DNA from: a virus
Strand: one strand, 5' to 3'
IMG/VR virus record: IMGVR_UViG_3300023184_000434
Coordinates: 1 to 27,756 of that record
Length of the DNA: 27,756 nt
Both the position numbers and the translations under genes were made by a program. The notes beneath the pieces were generated by a model that was not told the origin of the DNA, did no database searches, and saw only the letters and a list, made by a program, of their open reading frames with translations. This document shows positions 15,492-20,790 of this stretch, piece after piece (the stretch's first letter is position 1; the number at the start of each line of letters is the position of its first letter).

Positions 15492-16149
15492 ATCAACAAT
15501 CAATGTGTTAAAGAACTTCTCTAACATTAACTCCGGTATGCTAATCAAAAGCGGAAACGTTATTCGTACTATTTCAAAACAACAAAACGTTTTGGGTAAA
15601 GCTACAGTAACAGAAACATTTGATAGTGACTTTGTTATCTATGACTTGAATCGTTTTTTGGGTTTGGTTGGCTCTCTTACCGATCCCGAAATCGCAATCA
15701 ATAGTGCCGCAAAGAATCTGACAATCAAGTCTGGCTCTTCAAAAACTACATACGGACTTTCTGATGAATCTATGATTGTTGCGCCGCCAGCAAAAGAGAT
15801 TAAAGTAGAAAATGCGGAAGTGAATTTTCGACTGACAAAAGATGACTTGAATCAAGTATTGAAGTTGTCTGGCATCTTAGGTCTTCCAAACATTGCAGTT
15901 GTTGGTGATGGTTCTGAAATCTCTATCTCTGCACTTGATGTTAAGAATACTGACTCTGATAATTTCTCTATCAAAGTTGGTGAGACTACATCCAATTTCA
16001 AAATGATTTTCAATACAGAAAACTTGAAGATGATTCCTGGCACATATGATGTTGCAATTTCATCTAAAGGTATTTCACACTTTAAACATAGCACAGACCC
16101 AATTGAATATTGGATTGCTACTGAAGCTGGTTCTAAGTACGAGGGTTAA
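15478..16149 (+). CDS. 45: Sliding clamp (DNA polymerase processivity factor), gp45-like
   Basis: Trimeric ring that tethers gp43 to DNA and, in T4, also activates late transcription with gp33 and gp55. The identification rests on clamp-like residue patterns (KDDLNQVLKLSGILGLPNIAV, residues about 121-141), a length of 223 residues against 228 in T4, and position directly upstream of 44-62-regA. I place the start at ATG 15478, seven bases after GAAGGA (15465-15470). An upstream in-frame ATG at 15463 would only prepend five residues. Its own promoter at 15411 fits the high copy number needed for a clamp. Confidence 0.92.
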   Translation: MKLSESTINVLKNFSNINSGMLIKSGNVIRTISKQQNVLGKATVTETFDSDFVIYDLNRFLGLVGSLTDPEIAINSAAKNLTIKSGSSKTTYGLSDESMIVAPPAKEIKVENAEVNFRLTKDDLNQVLKLSGILGLPNIAVVGDGSEISISALDVKNTDSDNFSIKVGETTSNFKMIFNTENLKMIPGTYDVAISSKGISHFKHSTDPIEYWIATEAGSKYEG

Positions 16150-16153
16150 TATT

Positions 16154-16414
16154 ATGAGTAATGTGATTGTTCCGTCTTCTCCAGAGGACCGTAAAAAAAT
16201 TCTGGATGCACTTGTAGAAATCTCCGCATCACTAACTCGCATTGAAGCAGAGCGTGATTTGATTAAAGATATTCTCACTACAGTTGAAGATAAATTTGAG
16301 TTACCTAAAAAGTATACTCGCAAACTTGCAAAAATTTATCACAAACAAAACTTCACCGAGGTCCAACAAGAACAAGATGACGTTGAGACCCTTTATGAGA
16401 GTGTTGCTAAGTAA
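16154..16414 (+). CDS. DsbA-like small helical protein (86 aa)
   Basis: ATG 16154 is preceded by GAGGG at 16141-16145 and lies four bases after the clamp stop. The frame extends upstream to 16046 but that part only shadows gene 45. The all-helical product contains ISASLTRIEAERDLIKDIL (residues 19-37) and YHKQNF (56-61), which I associate with proteins annotated as the T4 DsbA double-stranded DNA-binding, late-transcription accessory protein in related phages. The assignment is from memory and moderate. A bistable terminator-like hairpin follows, separating this gene from gene 44. Confidence 0.75.
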   Translation: MSNVIVPSSPEDRKKILDALVEISASLTRIEAERDLIKDILTTVEDKFELPKKYTRKLAKIYHKQNFTEVQQEQDDVETLYESVAK

Positions 16415-16426
16415 CACTCAGCTTGC

Positions 16427-16460
16427 ATTCTAACATGCAATGTGTTAGAATATATTTTTT
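16427..16460 (+). terminator. Terminator-like hairpin between the DsbA-like gene and gene 44
   Basis: A 9-bp stem, ATTCTAACA (16427-16435) with TGTTAGAAT (16443-16451), is followed after three bases by six T (16455-16460). A competing 6-bp hairpin, TTGCAT (16424-16429) with ATGCAA (16435-16440), uses the same bases, so the two structures exclude each other. Confidence 0.6.
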
Positions 16461-16481
16461 ATGTTATGATAAGGTGAACAC

Positions 16482-17420
16482 ATGCTACAAGATTATTTGT
16501 GGGTAGAAAAATATCGTCCTCAAACTGTCGAAGATACAATTCTTCCGGCAGACATGAAAGCAACATTTCAAAAATTTGTTGACGATAAAAATGTACCAAA
16601 TCTAATTCTTACAGGCGGTCCTGGTGTTGGTAAGACTACCATCGCTAGGGCTATGCTTGAAGAACTTGGATGTACTTATATTGTTATTAACGGATCGATG
16701 AATGGAAACATCGATACACTACGCAACGAAATTAAAAACTTTGCATCTACCGTTTCATTTTCTGGTGGAAGAAAATATGTTATACTTGACGAGGCTGATT
16801 ACCTTAACCCGCAATCTACTCAACCCGCATTACGGAACTTCATGGAAGAGTTTTCTGCTAACTGTGGCTTTATCCTTACTTGCAACTTTCTTAATCGTAT
16901 CATCGCCCCTCTTCACAGCCGATGTTCTGTTGTACAGTTTAAGATAACCAATTCTGATAAGCCAAAACTTGCTGGTCGTTTTATGAAACGTGTGACTGGC
17001 ATTTTGCAAAAAGAAAATATTGAGTTTGAAGAGAAAGTTGTTGCTGAACTTATTATGAAACACTTCCCCGATTGGAGGCGTGTTCTTAATGAACTACAGC
17101 GTTATGCGGCTACAGGTAAGATTGATACTGGAATTCTTGCAAATATTTCAAGTGACAATTTTAAAGCATTGACAGAAAAACTGAAAGCAAAAGACTTTAC
17201 TGGTATGCGTAAGTGGGTTGCAGAAAATCTTGACAATGAACCATCTGTTCTATTCAAACGAATCTTTGACAACACCAACGAATACTTAGTGCCAAATTCT
17301 GTTCCACGTATGGTATTAATGCTTGCCGAATATCAATACAAGTCTGCATTTGTTGCCGATCAAGAAATTAATTTTGTTGCATTCTTGACTGAAGCAATGA
17401 TGGACTGCGAATTCAAATGA
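16482..17420 (+). CDS. 44: Clamp loader large subunit, gp44-like
   Basis: AAA+ ATPase that with gp62 opens gp45 and loads it on primed DNA. Walker A GGPGVGKTT is at residues 45-53, Walker B VILDEAD at 100-106, and the SRC motif (arginine finger region) at 146-148. The N-terminal LWVEKYRPQTVEDTILP is the typical clamp-loader start. At 312 residues it matches T4 gp44 (319). AAGGTG at 16471-16476 supports ATG 16482. The stop overlaps gene 62 as ATGA. In T4 this gene is translationally repressed by RegA, which is encoded two genes downstream here. Confidence 0.96.
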   Translation: MLQDYLWVEKYRPQTVEDTILPADMKATFQKFVDDKNVPNLILTGGPGVGKTTIARAMLEELGCTYIVINGSMNGNIDTLRNEIKNFASTVSFSGGRKYVILDEADYLNPQSTQPALRNFMEEFSANCGFILTCNFLNRIIAPLHSRCSVVQFKITNSDKPKLAGRFMKRVTGILQKENIEFEEKVVAELIMKHFPDWRRVLNELQRYAATGKIDTGILANISSDNFKALTEKLKAKDFTGMRKWVAENLDNEPSVLFKRIFDNTNEYLVPNSVPRMVLMLAEYQYKSAFVADQEINFVAFLTEAMMDCEFK

Positions 17421-17836
17421 CACCATTTGACTACCTAAACGCTATCAATCAATCAAAAGAAAACATGATGGTTGGTACCGACAATGATGAACTTGCAGAA
17501 AAATCGTACAATCCATATATCGTTAATAAAGGACTATCTTACTTTCCAGACACAATCCTATATTCAAATGAAATGAATATGCGTCATTTCTTAGACAATA
17601 AACCACAGTTTTTGTATTTACTAAATACCATCAGGCCTAAAAAAAGGTTCAGTAAATGGTTTAAGAATGAAGTGGTAGAGGATATTAATGTGATTTCAGA
17701 ATATTTTGGCTATAGTTACGCTAAAGCTAAACAAGTACAGAATCTCATAACCTCAGACCAACTTAAAATCATGCGACAAAAACTAGAAAAAGGTGGATTG
17801 AAGTCTAAGGAGAAAAAGAATGGCGGTGAACATTGA
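17417..17836 (+). CDS. 62: Clamp loader small subunit, gp62-like
   Basis: Assigned by position between 44 and regA and by residues shared with gp62, notably NPYIVNKGLSYFPDTILYSN (residues 32-51), NMRHFLDN and RFSKWF. It forms the clamp loader with gp44 and has no ATPase motifs of its own. At 139 residues it is shorter than T4 gp62 (187), as in many marine T4-like phages. It starts in an ATGA overlap with gene 44, and its last 17 bases overlap regA, implying tightly coupled synthesis. The C-terminus is lysine-rich. Confidence 0.88.
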   Translation: MTPFDYLNAINQSKENMMVGTDNDELAEKSYNPYIVNKGLSYFPDTILYSNEMNMRHFLDNKPQFLYLLNTIRPKKRFSKWFKNEVVEDINVISEYFGYSYAKAKQVQNLITSDQLKIMRQKLEKGGLKSKEKKNGGEH

Positions 17837-18227
17837 AGACTTACTTGAAGTAAGATTAAAACAAGAAGACGATTTTCTTAAAGTAAAAGAAACACTAACC
17901 CGTATTGGAGTTGCATCTCGCAAAGATAAAACGTTATATCAATCGTGTCATATTTTACATAAAAAAGGTAAATATTATATTGTACATTTTAAAGAGTTGT
18001 TTGCATTAGATGGCAAACCAACTGATTTTGAAGAGAATGATTTAGCAAGACGCAACACAATAGCAAAATTGCTAGCCGAATGGGGACTCATTGAGGTTAT
18101 AAATAAACCTACAAATGTAGAACAACCAATTGCACCACTATCGCAAATCAAAATTATTTCTTTTAAAGAAAAAGATGATTGGATGTTAACTGCAAAATAT
18201 AACATCGGAAGCAAAAAAAGGGACTAA
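17820..18227 (+). CDS. regA: RegA translational repressor
   Basis: RNA-binding protein that represses translation of early genes by binding near their start codons. Identity is strong: DFLKVKETLTRIGVA (residues 18-32), LYQSCHILHKKGKYYIVHF (39-57) and EWGLIEV (87-93) match T4 RegA closely. At 135 residues it is a little longer than T4 RegA (122), with about ten extra N-terminal residues. AAGGAG at 17807-17812 supports the chosen ATG, which lies inside gene 62. Candidate targets in this window include the clamp and clamp-loader start regions, as in T4. In T4 gene 43 follows directly, but here about 2.5 kb intervene. Confidence 0.96.
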   Translation: MAVNIEDLLEVRLKQEDDFLKVKETLTRIGVASRKDKTLYQSCHILHKKGKYYIVHFKELFALDGKPTDFEENDLARRNTIAKLLAEWGLIEVINKPTNVEQPIAPLSQIKIISFKEKDDWMLTAKYNIGSKKRD

Positions 18228-18228
18228 A

Positions 18229-18666
18229 ATGGAAGAACTAGTACAATCATTAAAAGTGGTTTTAGCAAATCACTATGCATTTTATTTAAAAACGCATTAT
18301 TATCATTGGAACGTAACCGGTCCTAATTTTCCTCAGTATCATGGTTTCTTAGAAAACATTTATACTGAAGTCTATGATGTTGTGGATAAAATTGCTGAAG
18401 AGATTCGTGCATTAGATGCATATGCACCAGGAAGTTTTAATCGTTTTATTCAACTATCACAAATTCAAGGTGACGAAACTGTGCCACCAGCAGAAGTGAT
18501 GTTGCAGAGATTGTTAGATGACATTCCAGTAATGTTGACAAGTATTGAACGTGCATATGAATTGGCAGAACAAAATCACGCACACCATTTGAGCAACTTC
18601 ATGGCTGAACGTCAAGATGCATTTGGTAAACACGCATGGATGATTAAGTCAACGTTAAAGGCTTGA
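18229..18666 (+). CDS. dps: Dps/ferritin-like iron-storage and DNA-protection protein
   Basis: A Dps-family four-helix protein that oxidises and stores iron with peroxide and protects DNA. The intersubunit ferroxidase residues are all in place: His26 in HYYHWNVTG, His38 and Glu42 in YHGFLE, and Asp53 and Glu57 in VDKIAEEIR. At 145 residues it lacks the lysine-rich N-terminal tail that E. coli Dps uses to bind DNA, so direct DNA binding is uncertain. It starts one base after regA, with AAGGGA at 18218-18223, so it is transcribed with the clamp-loader operon. Its TGA stop is part of the next promoter. It may protect replicating DNA or capture iron for the phage's iron enzymes; both are inference. 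Confidence 0.92.
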   Translation: MEELVQSLKVVLANHYAFYLKTHYYHWNVTGPNFPQYHGFLENIYTEVYDVVDKIAEEIRALDAYAPGSFNRFIQLSQIQGDETVPPAEVMLQRLLDDIPVMLTSIERAYELAEQNHAHHLSNFMAERQDAFGKHAWMIKSTLKA

Positions 18667-18691
18667 CAAACGTTAATATATATGAGATAAT
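18663..18691 (+). promoter_or_regulatory. Sigma-70 promoter overlapping the dps stop codon
   Basis: A perfect TTGACA (18663-18668) includes the dps TGA stop. GATAAT (18686-18691) follows after 17 bases. The -10 sits inside an 18-base palindrome, suggesting repressor control. Confidence 0.78.
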
Positions 18692-18700
18692 GTTATCTCA
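18683..18700. promoter_or_regulatory. Palindromic operator-like site covering the -10 element
   Basis: TGAGATAA (18683-18690) and TTATCTCA (18693-18700) are perfect inverted repeats separated by TG. The site covers the -10 box of the promoter at 18663, the classic position for a repressor operator. An HTH protein is encoded 280 bases downstream. Confidence 0.6.
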
Positions 18701-18719
18701 AAACAAATTAGGAGATTCT

Positions 18720-18938
18720 ATGAAATCCATTAAAGCATTGACAGCAGTAGCATTGACTACTCTCTCCCTAGTTGCCGTTGCGGCAGACAAACCAGCAGAA
18801 ACAAAACCTGCACCTGCAACAACAGCATCAGCACCTGCACCTAAAGCAGACTCTAAAGAGAAACCACATCCCAAAGTGATTACTCCAAAAGAGAAAGCCG
18901 AACGAGCAGAGGCTAAAAAAGCAGAAGCTAAGAAATAA
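18720..18938 (+). CDS. Small exported Ala/Lys/Pro-rich protein with signal peptide (72 aa)
   Basis: I start the gene at ATG 18720, five bases after GGAG; the frame extends upstream but would run back through the promoter. Residues 1-21 form a clear Sec signal peptide: MKSIKA, a hydrophobic core, and an AVAA cleavage-like end. The mature part is only about 50 residues, low complexity: Pro/Ala/Thr-rich, then charged, ending in Lys/Glu/Ala repeats. No cysteine lipobox is present, so it is probably periplasmic. It resembles small unannotated exported proteins of proteobacteria more than typical phage proteins, so transfer from a host is plausible. It has its own promoter and operator. Function unknown. 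Confidence 0.75.
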   Translation: MKSIKALTAVALTTLSLVAVAADKPAETKPAPATTASAPAPKADSKEKPHPKVITPKEKAERAEAKKAEAKK

Positions 18939-18979
18939 TTCTTAGTAATTTTTTATCATTATTTGATGAGGTATTTAAA

Positions 18980-19207
18980 ATGGCATTTGTAAATTCTAGC
19001 AAAACACAGACAGAACTCTTGGTATCGTACTTGCGTGGTACTGGTCGTGGAATCTCTGCACCACAAGCACGGTCTTTGTTTGGTATTAAAAACCTTCGTG
19101 CCCGTATCAGCGACTTGCGCCAAGCAGGTTTCAAGATCCGTAAGGACATGAACACAGAAGGTAACACAACATATTTTGTTTCACGCAGAATGGTTGGACA
19201 GGCTTAA
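18980..19207 (+). CDS. Small helix-turn-helix protein (75 aa, HTH_39-like)
   Basis: The 75-residue protein has the pattern TELLVSYLRGTGRGISAPQA, then RSLFGIKNLRARISDLRQAGF (residues about 11-51), followed by a short hairpin with TTYFVSRR. This matches small phage and prophage winged-helix proteins of the HTH_39 type (alignment from memory). The leader has a GATGAGG at 18964-18970, spaced for ATG 18980. It is the only obvious small DNA-binding regulator here and follows a gene whose promoter contains a palindrome, so local repression is a reasonable but untested idea. The stop lies inside a 10-base palindrome, GGCTTAAGCC (19201-19210). Confidence 0.78.
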   Translation: MAFVNSSKTQTELLVSYLRGTGRGISAPQARSLFGIKNLRARISDLRQAGFKIRKDMNTEGNTTYFVSRRMVGQA

Positions 19208-19211
19208 GCCT

Positions 19212-19219
19212 TATAAATA
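19212..19219 (+). promoter_or_regulatory. T4-type late promoter box TATAAATA
   Basis: An exact match to the T4 late promoter consensus TATAAATA, just after the HTH stop codon. It is the only exact copy I noticed in the window. It would start transcription near 19225, giving a roughly 150-base leader before the phasin-like and hsp20 genes. Late transcription in T4 needs gp55, gp33 and the gp45 clamp encoded upstream. Confidence 0.65.
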
Positions 19220-19224
19220 AACGT

Positions 19225-19351
19225 ATCTCAGGGATGGGAACGTAAACGGCTCTTCTACCTTAGGAGCGTCTGGCTGGCACAACGATATGGTGCCCCTGTA
19301 TTCAGTAAGCAGGATTAATGATACGCCTTCGGGGTATCGAATTTTATTTTT
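19225..19351 (+). ncRNA. Putative structured RNA or long structured leader
   Basis: This gap is visibly richer in G and C than its AT-rich surroundings and holds nested pairings. A closing stem pairs CAGGG (19229-19233) with CCCTG (19294-19298). A hairpin pairs ACG(G)CTC (19246-19252) with GAGCGT (19264-19269). A second hairpin pairs GCAC (19277-19280) with GTGC (19290-19293). The terminator-like hairpin with a TTCG tetraloop follows. No ORF of useful length exists here, and it has no tRNA features. It could be a free small RNA or a cis-regulatory leader of the downstream genes. I do not recognise a known family. Confidence 0.4.
19320..19351 (+). terminator. Terminator-like hairpin with TTCG tetraloop
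   Basis: GATAC (19320-19324), one bulged G, and CC (19326-19327) pair with GG and GTATC (19332-19338) around a C(TTCG)G tetraloop, one of the most stable known. After GAA comes TTTTATTTTT (19342-19351). If functional, transcripts from the late promoter would partly stop before the phasin-like gene. Confidence 0.5.
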
Positions 19352-19374
19352 AACTCGCTTAATAGGAGAAAACT

Positions 19375-19602
19375 ATGTTACAAAACATCAATACAGCAAT
19401 TGATACATTTCAAGGCGCAAAAAAGCAATTCGTCAAAACATTCGTTAAGAATGAAGAACTTGCAAAACCCCTCAATACTTTCGTTGATGCACAAACTTCT
19501 TATGCAAAAACTGTAGCCGAAGAAGCCAATAAGTTTTTTACAACTTTGGGCATGTCTTTGTATACGTTTGATGCTAAGAAAGCATTTTCAACATCTAAGT
19601 AA
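19375..19602 (+). CDS. Small helical protein, possibly phasin-like (75 aa)
   Basis: ATG 19375 follows GGAGAA with good spacing. The 75-residue product is almost wholly helical and amphipathic, with phenylalanines at regular intervals: AIDTFQGAKKQFVKTF, then FVDAQTSYAKTVAEEANKFF. This looks like the short helical repeat of phasins, proteins that coat polyhydroxyalkanoate granules in proteobacteria, but the similarity is by eye and weak. Alternatives are a small structural or chaperone partner, since the next gene is Hsp20. The structured leader upstream suggests regulated expression. Confidence 0.65.
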   Translation: MLQNINTAIDTFQGAKKQFVKTFVKNEELAKPLNTFVDAQTSYAKTVAEEANKFFTTLGMSLYTFDAKKAFSTSK

Positions 19603-19614
19603 GAGGAGATAAAC

Positions 19615-20127
19615 ATGGGACACACACCATTACCCGCAGTCTTTGGCGGTGCAGGATTCAAAGACTTTGATAAATTCTTTGTTGGTTTCGATGACCAATT
19701 CAATCGTCTAGCAAAGATACATGATGATGTAACTAAAAACATTCCAAACTACCCACCTTACAACATTCGCAAGACTAGTGACAACACTTATGTCATTGAA
19801 ATTGCTGTTGCTGGTTTCGGTAAACAAGAAATCGATATCACACTAGAAGATAATAAACTTATTGTTTCTGGTAATACAAAAGATGATAACGACAATTTCT
19901 TGTTCAAGGGAATCGCTAATCGTGCATTCACTCGCACGTTTGCATTGGATGACCAAATCGAAATTCAAGATGCCGCTTTGATTAATGGTATGTTGAAGAT
20001 TGCTTTGGAACGAATCATTCCAGAACACAAGAAGCCTAAGAAGATTGAAGTTAAGGACACAGTTGATACTGAGCCTAAGACTAAAAAATCATCTAAGCAA
20101 TACTTGACTGAGGATGACTCACTATGA
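19615..20127 (+). CDS. hsp20: Hsp20 small heat-shock protein
   Basis: An alpha-crystallin-type chaperone that holds unfolding proteins. The domain spans about residues 46-140, with YPPYNIRKTSDNTYVIEIAV, GFGKQEIDITLEDNKLIVSG and a final NGMLKIALERIIPE strand. It most resembles the IbpA class, ending in PEHKKPKKIEV. A hydrophilic tail rich in Lys, Thr and Asp follows. Hsp20 genes are common in T4-like cyanophages and are thought to help scaffold or tail proteins. Strong AGAGGAGA site before ATG 19615. The stop overlaps the next gene (ATGA). Expression from the late box at 19212 would fit a role in virion assembly. Confidence 0.94.
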   Translation: MGHTPLPAVFGGAGFKDFDKFFVGFDDQFNRLAKIHDDVTKNIPNYPPYNIRKTSDNTYVIEIAVAGFGKQEIDITLEDNKLIVSGNTKDDNDNFLFKGIANRAFTRTFALDDQIEIQDAALINGMLKIALERIIPEHKKPKKIEVKDTVDTEPKTKKSSKQYLTEDDSL

Positions 20128-20315
20128 CTTCAATCACACGTAGGCAATTAGTTCCTACTGTTGTCAAAAACTTTTTTTCTGGTTTGTTTGAAGGCATTCA
20201 AGATGCAAAAAACTACAAAGCGAAAGGTTTTGCCGAGTACTATCTTTCAAAATCTGTAGACCATCGTGATTTGGAACTCAGACAAAAAGAGTTAGTAAAA
20301 CGAGGCATACTATGA
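20124..20315 (+). CDS. Small DUF3563-like protein (63 aa)
   Basis: Starts in an ATGA overlap with hsp20 and ends in an ATGA overlap with the next small gene, so its coding status is well supported. The C-terminal half, FAEYYLSKSVDHRDLELRQK (residues 36-55), matches the YLxxSxDxxDLExRxrxL pattern of DUF3563, a family of small proteins mainly of proteobacteria. The assignment is from memory. The N-terminal half is basic with an amphipathic helix (VVKNFFSGLFEGI) that might touch membranes. Function unknown. Confidence 0.68.
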   Translation: MTSITRRQLVPTVVKNFFSGLFEGIQDAKNYKAKGFAEYYLSKSVDHRDLELRQKELVKRGIL

Positions 20316-20443
20316 TTGATACGTTATTAACACTCTTCAGATGGAAGAGAAATGGATGGGAAGTACATCCATGCGTAACAAATTGGTGGCCTGTTAGCGA
20401 TGAAGAATGGGAACGTCTAAACTTCCCAGAGCGTTTTAAATAA
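20312..20443 (+). CDS. Tiny Trp-rich protein (43 aa)
   Basis: A 44-codon frame starts at ATG 20312 in an ATGA overlap with the previous gene and ends at TAA 20441-20443, eight bases (including the TAA's last two) before the terminator stem. Tight coupling and correct placement before the terminator argue that it is real. The 43-residue product has five tryptophans, in LFRWKRNGW, TNWWPV and DEEWERL, and a single cysteine. There is no signal peptide. Such short aromatic phage proteins are sometimes host-directed inhibitors, but nothing here proves that. Confidence 0.6.
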   Translation: MIDTLLTLFRWKRNGWEVHPCVTNWWPVSDEEWERLNFPERFK

Positions 20444-20450
20444 ACACCGA

Positions 20451-20472
20451 GGGGGCGCAATGCCCCCTTTTT
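20451..20472 (+). terminator. Intrinsic terminator ending the hsp20 segment
   Basis: GGGGGC (20451-20456) and GCCCCC (20462-20467) form a perfect 6-bp GC stem with loop GCAAT, followed by five T (20468-20472). It separates the stress cassette from the DNA polymerase unit. Confidence 0.92.
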
Positions 20473-20487
20473 ATTATAGGATATAAA

Positions 20488-20790
20488 ATGGCAAACTTAA
20501 GAATTTTAAAATTGACAACGAATGAAGAAATTGTTGGTGACATTGTAGAAGAAACTCCAGAAAAATATCGTATTGAAAATCCATGCATTCTTGGAATTGC
20601 AATGGGTCCAAATGGTAAAGCAAGTCTACAAATGCAACCAATGCTTCTGTTTTCAGAGCAAAAAGTTGTAGAACTTAAACCAGAACACGTTTTATACAAC
20701 GTTTCAGTTGCAATTGAGATCAAAAACAAGTATAATGAGATTTATGGTTCGGGTATTGTCGTTCCGCCACAACAATCTATTATTATTTGA
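20488..20790 (+). CDS. Unknown small protein with Sm-like beta pattern (100 aa)
   Basis: The ATG at 20488 follows an AGGATA site. The sequence LRILKLTTNEEIVGDIVEET, then KYRIENPCIL (residues 4-35) is the strongly bent beta-strand pattern of Sm/Lsm-like barrels, in which a gene product reads TGEEIIGxV. The remainder is also strand-rich. Similar proteins precede or neighbour replication genes in related phages as far as I recall. It could bind RNA or be purely structural. The stop TGA shares a base with the polymerase start (TGATG), so it is coupled to gene 43 and may regulate it. Confidence 0.7.
   Translation: MANLRILKLTTNEEIVGDIVEETPEKYRIENPCILGIAMGPNGKASLQMQPMLLFSEQKVVELKPEHVLYNVSVAIEIKNKYNEIYGSGIVVPPQQSIII

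Noticed and set aside
19229-19298. Possible tRNA in the structured gap
   Set aside because: No TTC-type T-loop, no 7-bp acceptor stem with CCA position, and no anticodon arm of 5 bp plus 7-base loop could be fitted.
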